The translations under genes were made by a program, and so were the position numbers. Positions 6,290-9,008 of a DNA stretch of 9,008 bases are shown here, in pieces (within the stretch, counting starts at the first letter, position 1; every line of letters starts with the position of its first letter). The DNA is from JAKOQB01 sp036824465 (lineage in GTDB: Bacteria > Pseudomonadota > Gammaproteobacteria > Burkholderiales > Burkholderiaceae_F): contig DAITAC010000137.1 in the NCBI GenBank assembly GCA_036824465.1, positions 1 to 9,008 on the forward strand. Direction: 5' to 3'. The notes under the pieces were generated by a model, which saw nothing but the letters and a program-made list of their open reading frames with translations, was not told the origin of the DNA and ran no database searches.

Positions 6290-6295
6290 ATCATA
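6290..6295 (-). promoter_or_regulatory. -10 candidate for the korA operon
   Basis: Read on the minus strand, 6295 down to 6290 is TATGAT, a 5/6 match to TATAAT, in the most A/T-rich spot of this part of the spacer. No good -35 element lies 16-18 nt upstream, as expected for an activator-dependent promoter. The predicted start is near 6283, giving a leader of about 130 nt before korA. The FNR-type box would then be centred at about -60.5, close to a class I position. Confidence 0.35.
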
Positions 6296-6336
6296 TAAGT
6301 GGGTGGCAGTGGACCCGGCGACACGATCCGCCGGCT

Positions 6337-6350
6337 CTGATGCAGATCAA
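6337..6350. promoter_or_regulatory. FNR/AcpR-type binding site
   Basis: The sequence CTGAT-GCAG-ATCAA matches the FNR consensus TTGAT-N4-ATCAA at 9 of 10 defined positions. It lies between the divergent kor and had operons. It is centred 41.5 nt upstream of the transcription start predicted from the GAGAAT -10 candidate, the classic class II activator position. In Azoarcus sp. CIB the FNR homologue AcpR activates the benzoyl-CoA pathway promoter under anoxic conditions, so a homologous regulator would fit here. The site is seen in sequence; its use is inferred. Confidence 0.62.
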
Positions 6351-6372
6351 GGTCCACGCAATTCGGTTGCCT

Positions 6373-6378
6373 GAGAAT
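6373..6378 (+). promoter_or_regulatory. -10 candidate for the had-oah-dch operon
   Basis: GAGAAT matches TATAAT at 4 of 6 positions. A start 7 nt downstream (6385) places the FNR-type box exactly at -41.5. No -35 hexamer would be needed at such a class II promoter. The alternative TTGCCT (6367-6372) with TATTCA (6391-6396), 18 nt apart, is a comparably weak sigma70 pair, so the start is not settled. Confidence 0.33.
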
Positions 6379-6388
6379 GGCGAAAAAT

Positions 6389-6402
6389 GGTATTCAAGTA
6401 CC
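6389..6402. promoter_or_regulatory. GGTA-N6-TACC inverted repeat, possible operator
   Basis: GGTA (6389-6392) and TACC (6399-6402) are inverted around six bases, just downstream of the predicted had transcription start. A short symmetric site in this position would suit a repressor. I cannot link it to a known regulator, and a 4-bp half-site could be chance. Confidence 0.22.
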
Positions 6403-6418
6403 GATTTACCACAATCGA

Positions 6419-6446
6419 TGCCGACGGCGAGTGCTGACCGTCGGCA
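6419..6446 (+). promoter_or_regulatory. Leader hairpin touching the had ribosome binding site
   Basis: TGCCGACGG (6419-6427) pairs perfectly with CCGTCGGCA (6438-6446) around a 10-nt loop. The last paired base is the first A of the AGGAG ribosome binding site (6446-6450), which stands 8 nt before the had ATG. The hairpin could stabilise the mRNA 5' end or modulate ribosome loading. It leaves most of the ribosome binding site exposed. Confidence 0.4.
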
Positions 6447-6458
6447 GGAGACTCGCAG

Positions 6459-7526
6459 ATGACTCTTGAAGCCCACCGCTGGCTGATGACGGCGCCCAAT
6501 GCCCCACTGGTGCGCACGGCCTTTGACGCCGTAACCGGCGCCGGCGAAGTGGTGGTCGCCATTGCCGGCTGCGGGGTGTGCCATACCGATCTGGGCTACT
6601 ACTACGACGGGGTACGGACCAATGCGCCGCTGCCGCTGGCGCTCGGCCACGAAGTGAGCGGCCGGATCGTCGCCGCGGGCGCCGGCGCGGAACGCTGGGT
6701 CGGCAAGTCGGTGATCGTGCCGGCAGTGCTGCCGTGTGGCGAGTGCGACCTGTGCCGTCGCGGGCTGGGCACGATCTGCCGCAAGCAGAAGATGCCGGGC
6801 AACGACATCCAGGGCGGTTTTGCGACGCATATTGTCGTGCCGGGACGCGGCCTGTGCGAAGTCGATGAAGCGCGTCTGGCCAAAGTCGGGCTGACGCTGG
6901 CCGAAGTGTCGATCGTCGCCGATGCGCTGACCACGCCGTATCAGGCCGTGCGGCGCGCCGGTGTCACGCCGGGCAGCCTGGCCATTGTGGTCGGTGTGGG
7001 CGGTGTCGGCGGCTACTGTGTGCAGGTTGCACAGGCGTTCGGCGCCACCATCGTTGCGATCGATGTCGACGATGCGAAGCTCGCCGCCGTCGCGGCCCAT
7101 GGCGCGGCGCTGACGCTGAACAGCCGCGCGCTTGACGGCAAAGCCATCAAGTCCGCCATCGGCGCGTTCGCCAAGGAACGCGGTCTGCGATCCACCGAGT
7201 GGTTCATCTTCGAATGCTCGGGCACCGCGCCGGGGCAACTGACCGCGTACGGCCTGCTGGTGCACGGCGCCACGCTGTCGGTCGTCGGCTTCACGATGGA
7301 CAAGGTCGAAGTGCGGCTGTCGAACCTGATGGCGTTTGATGCGCGCGCGCTCGGCAACTGGGGCTGTCCGCCCGAGTACTACCCACCCGCGCTCGACCTC
7401 GTGCTCGAAGGCAAGGTGCAGATCAAGCCGTTTGTCGAAACCCATCCGCTGGCCGACATCAATCAAGTGTTTGCCGCCGTCCACCACCGCGAGATCAAGA
7501 AGCGCGCGGTGATGGTGCCGAACTGA
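6459..7526 (+). CDS. had: 6-hydroxycyclohex-1-ene-1-carbonyl-CoA dehydrogenase
   Basis: This is a zinc-dependent medium-chain alcohol dehydrogenase of 355 residues. It oxidises 6-hydroxycyclohex-1-ene-1-carbonyl-CoA to the 6-oxo compound with NAD+, the second step after ring reduction in anaerobic benzoyl-CoA degradation. The catalytic zinc region is CGVCHTD (38-44) with GHE (63-65). Structural zinc cysteines are C93, C96, C99 and C107. The nucleotide fold has GVGGVGGYCVQVAQ (179-192), and D202 at the end of the second strand indicates NAD rather than NADP preference. The neighbours oah and dch, 26 nt downstream and beyond, make the substrate assignment much firmer than the family alone. The gene corresponds to bzdX in Azoarcus naming. 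The start is set by AGGAG at 6446-6450. It is the first gene of the rightward operon. Confidence 0.93.
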   Translation: MTLEAHRWLMTAPNAPLVRTAFDAVTGAGEVVVAIAGCGVCHTDLGYYYDGVRTNAPLPLALGHEVSGRIVAAGAGAERWVGKSVIVPAVLPCGECDLCRRGLGTICRKQKMPGNDIQGGFATHIVVPGRGLCEVDEARLAKVGLTLAEVSIVADALTTPYQAVRRAGVTPGSLAIVVGVGGVGGYCVQVAQAFGATIVAIDVDDAKLAAVAAHGAALTLNSRALDGKAIKSAIGAFAKERGLRSTEWFIFECSGTAPGQLTAYGLLVHGATLSVVGFTMDKVEVRLSNLMAFDARALGNWGCPPEYYPPALDLVLEGKVQIKPFVETHPLADINQVFAAVHHREIKKRAVMVPN

Positions 7527-7552
7527 CCATCCTCAACTGAACTGGAACTTCC

Positions 7553-8653
7553 ATGCGCGAATTCAAGAACCACGATCTCGTCGACGATTTTGCCAAGCCC
7601 GGCGTGCGCTATGAGAAGCGCCCCGCGAAGAAACCCGACGGCACCGTCGTGCCGGGTCTTTACAACGCGTGGATCTGGCTCGACAACCCCACCCAGTTCA
7701 ACTCGTACACGACCGATATGGTCAAGGGCGTGATCCTCGCGCTGCGTGCGGCGAACGACGCGCGCGACGTGAACTGCGTGGTCTTCACCGGAGTCGGCGA
7801 CAAGGCGTTCTGCACCGGCGGCAACACGAAGGAATACGCCGAGTACTACTCCGGACACCCGCAGGAGTACCGGCAGTACATGCGGCTCTTCAACGACATG
7901 GTCTCGGCGATCCTCGCCTGCGACAAGCCGGTCGTCTGTCGCGTCAACGGAATGCGTATCGGCGGCGGGCAGGAAATCGGCATGGCGTGCGATTTCTCAG
8001 TCGCGCAGGACCTGGCGCGCTTCGGCCAGGCCGGGCCCAAGCACGGCTCAGCCCCGATCGGCGGCGCAACGGATTTCCTTCCCGTGATGATCGGCGCCGA
8101 GCGCTCGATGGCCGCGTGCGTGCTGTGCGAGCCGTTCTCGGCGCACAAGGCCTATCAGATGGGAATCCTCACCGACGTGGTCCCGGCGCTGAAGGTCGAT
8201 GGCAAGTTCGTTGCCAATCCGCTCGTCGAAACGCAGCGCATGGTCGATGAGTACGGCCGCTTCGTCTACGGCGATGCCAAGACCGGCGACGCGGCGAAGG
8301 CGGGAAAGGCGCTGCTTGCGAAGGGAACCGTCGATCTGTCGCTGCTCGATGCGAAGGTCGAGGAACTGTGCGCGAAGATGCTGCTCACCTTCCCCGATTG
8401 CACGACCAAGACGATCGAGGAACTGCGCAAACCCAAGCTCGACGCGTGGAACCGCAACAAGGAGAACTCGCGCGCGTGGCTGGCGCTGAACATGATGACC
8501 GAAGCTAGAGCCGGCTTCACCGCGTTCAACGAAGGCACGAAGGACGACCGCGAAGTCGACTTCGTGCTGCTGCGGCAGAAGCTCGCCGCCGGCGAAAGCT
8601 GGGTCGGGCCGCTGCATGACTCGATCCAGCCGAAGAATCGGCGCAGTAGCTGA
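7553..8653 (+). CDS. oah: 6-oxocyclohex-1-ene-1-carbonyl-CoA hydrolase (ring opening)
   Basis: This 366-residue crotonase-family enzyme adds water to 6-oxocyclohex-1-ene-1-carbonyl-CoA and hydrolytically opens the ring, giving 3-hydroxypimeloyl-CoA. Such proteins are about 100 residues longer than ordinary enoyl-CoA hydratases, as seen here. Oxyanion-hole regions are FCTGGNTKEY (86-95) and RIGGGQEIGMACDF (135-148). The characteristic stretch PKHGSAPIGGATDFLP (162-177) follows. The C-terminal half (about 230-366) is the family-specific extension. Homologues are BzdY in Azoarcus and BamA in obligate anaerobes, where the gene is used as a marker of anaerobic aromatic degradation. The gene begins 26 nt after had with only a weak ribosome binding site (GGA, ending about 5 nt before the ATG), which suggests co-translation or a modest initiation rate. 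Confidence 0.94.
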   Translation: MREFKNHDLVDDFAKPGVRYEKRPAKKPDGTVVPGLYNAWIWLDNPTQFNSYTTDMVKGVILALRAANDARDVNCVVFTGVGDKAFCTGGNTKEYAEYYSGHPQEYRQYMRLFNDMVSAILACDKPVVCRVNGMRIGGGQEIGMACDFSVAQDLARFGQAGPKHGSAPIGGATDFLPVMIGAERSMAACVLCEPFSAHKAYQMGILTDVVPALKVDGKFVANPLVETQRMVDEYGRFVYGDAKTGDAAKAGKALLAKGTVDLSLLDAKVEELCAKMLLTFPDCTTKTIEELRKPKLDAWNRNKENSRAWLALNMMTEARAGFTAFNEGTKDDREVDFVLLRQKLAAGESWVGPLHDSIQPKNRRSS

Positions 8654-8679
8654 CTCCGATGATCGGCAAGGCGATTTTC

Positions 8680-8756
8680 ACCACAGAGACGCAGAGAGCA
8701 CCGAGAGATGCATCGCCGGCTTTGCCGTTCCTCTGTGTTCTCGGTATCTCTGTGGT
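8680..8756. repeat. Dispersed-type CCACAGAGA inverted repeat between oah and dch
   Basis: The arm starting ACCACAGAGACGCAGAGAG (from 8680) and the arm ending ATCTCTGTGGT (to 8756) are inverted copies. Over the 25 bases from 8681-8705 against 8755-8731 I count 20 pairs and 5 mismatches. The loop is about 25 nt. Repeats of the form CCACAGAGACACAGAGAACACAGAG with the inverted partner are widespread in intergenic DNA of environmental bacteria. They are often mistranslated as peptides such as NHRDTENTE, and the minus strand here reads exactly that. The element lies inside the operon, in the 137-nt oah-dch spacer, and ends 34 nt before dch. Confidence 0.75.
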
Positions 8757-8790
8757 TGCTATTCATCTTCCGCCTGGAACGTGAGGTCGC

Positions 8791-9008
8791 ATGAGCAAGG
8801 ACTCGCCGCTGAAGGACTGGCTCGAACACGACGGCGCGCTGCTGCGGCTGCGGCTCGCCCGCCCGAAAGCGAACATCGTCGATGCGGAGATGATCGCCGC
8901 GCTCGATGGCGCGCTGGTCGCATACCGTGGCAACAACACGCTGCGTGGTGTATTGCTCGACGCCGAGGGTCCGCACTTCAGTTTCGGCGCCAGCGTCGAG
9001 GAACATCT
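8791..9008 (+). CDS. dch: Cyclohexa-1,5-diene-1-carbonyl-CoA hydratase, N-terminal part
   Basis: The gene starts at ATG 8791 with GAGG (8783-8786) 4 nt upstream and runs off the window after 72 full codons. The visible part is a crotonase N-terminus: LLRLRLARPKANIVDAEMI (17-35), LRGVLLDAEG (51-60) and the oxyanion-hole region HFSFGASVEEH (62-72). The blocks PKANIVD and FSFGASVEEH are typical of dienoyl-CoA hydratases of the benzoyl-CoA pathway. These enzymes add water to cyclohexa-1,5-diene-1-carbonyl-CoA to give 6-hydroxycyclohex-1-ene-1-carbonyl-CoA, the substrate of Had. About 185 more residues are expected. It corresponds to bzdW in Azoarcus. The active-site glutamates lie beyond the window and cannot be checked. 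Confidence 0.9.
   Translation, partial: MSKDSPLKDWLEHDGALLRLRLARPKANIVDAEMIAALDGALVAYRGNNTLRGVLLDAEGPHFSFGASVEEH

Larger units (their letters stand above)
6152..6458. promoter_or_regulatory. Divergent regulatory region between korA and had
   Basis: This 307-bp stretch holds no gene and must carry the promoters of both the kor operon (leftward) and the had-oah-dch operon (rightward). It is more A/T-rich than its surroundings around 6290-6300 and 6361-6420. Separate elements are listed as their own entries: an FNR-type box, -10 candidates for each direction, a GGTA/TACC inverted repeat and a leader hairpin. I found no paired TGCA-N6-TGCA site of the kind bound by BzdR in Azoarcus. Single TGCA tetramers occur at 6259-6262 and 6341-6344. 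Confidence 0.7.

Noticed and set aside
6241..6350. BzdR-type operator (TGCA-N6-TGCA)
   Set aside because: Only isolated TGCA tetramers occur, about 80 nt apart, so the required paired arrangement is missing.
6291..7487. 398-codon minus-strand open frame opposite had
   Set aside because: It covers had almost completely on the other strand and is rich in Arg, His, Gly and Asp, as expected for the antisense of a GC-rich gene. It would also run through the divergent promoter region.
8266..9006. Minus-strand open frame reading NHRDTENTE in the oah-dch spacer
   Set aside because: This peptide is the well-known spurious translation of the CCACAGAGA repeat; the frame is antisense to oah and dch.

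Overview
The window looks like chromosomal DNA of a high-GC, Gram-negative, facultatively anaerobic aromatic degrader, most likely a betaproteobacterium of the Thauera/Azoarcus kind. That placement is inferred from the gene set and the base composition. Its core is part of the central anaerobic benzoyl-CoA pathway. On the plus strand lie had (6459-7526), oah (7553-8653) and the first 72 codons of dch (8791 to the window end). These encode the three enzymes that take the dienoyl-CoA product of benzoyl-CoA reductase to 3-hydroxypimeloyl-CoA. Benzoyl-CoA reductase and its ferredoxin are not in the window and probably lie downstream of dch.

Divergent from had, on the minus strand, is a compact operon: korA (6151-4400), korB (4403-3567), a ferritin-like/erythrin-type protein (3570-3040) and a Rid-family protein (3028-2633). 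The first three genes are joined by 4-nt ATGA overlaps and the fourth follows after 11 nt. KorAB is a 2-oxoglutarate:ferredoxin oxidoreductase. In Thauera this enzyme regenerates the reduced ferredoxin used for ring reduction, so the two arms of the locus supply electrons and process the ring product. The 307-bp divergent intergenic region (6152-6458) holds a 9/10 match to the FNR box at 6337-6350. It sits at -41.5 from a possible had promoter and about -60.5 from a possible kor promoter, which suggests shared oxygen-responsive control.

The left third (1-2632) is less informative. It contains the 3' end of a membrane protein gene (to 80), a minus-strand exported protein of unknown function (1199-267), a 39-residue lysine-rich small protein (1449-1568) and a GYD-domain protein (1937-2257). 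A perfect 15-bp hairpin (2289-2325) and a GAGCTTGTC/GACAAGCTC repeat (2424-2479) lie between the convergent GYD gene and ridA-like gene. A second dispersed-type inverted repeat (8680-8756) lies between oah and dch.

The least described part is the pair of genes behind korB: a diiron ferritin-like protein without a rubredoxin domain, and a Rid protein that has Met where the catalytic Arg is expected. Their tight coupling to Kor suggests an accessory or protective role in low-potential electron supply. That role is a hypothesis.
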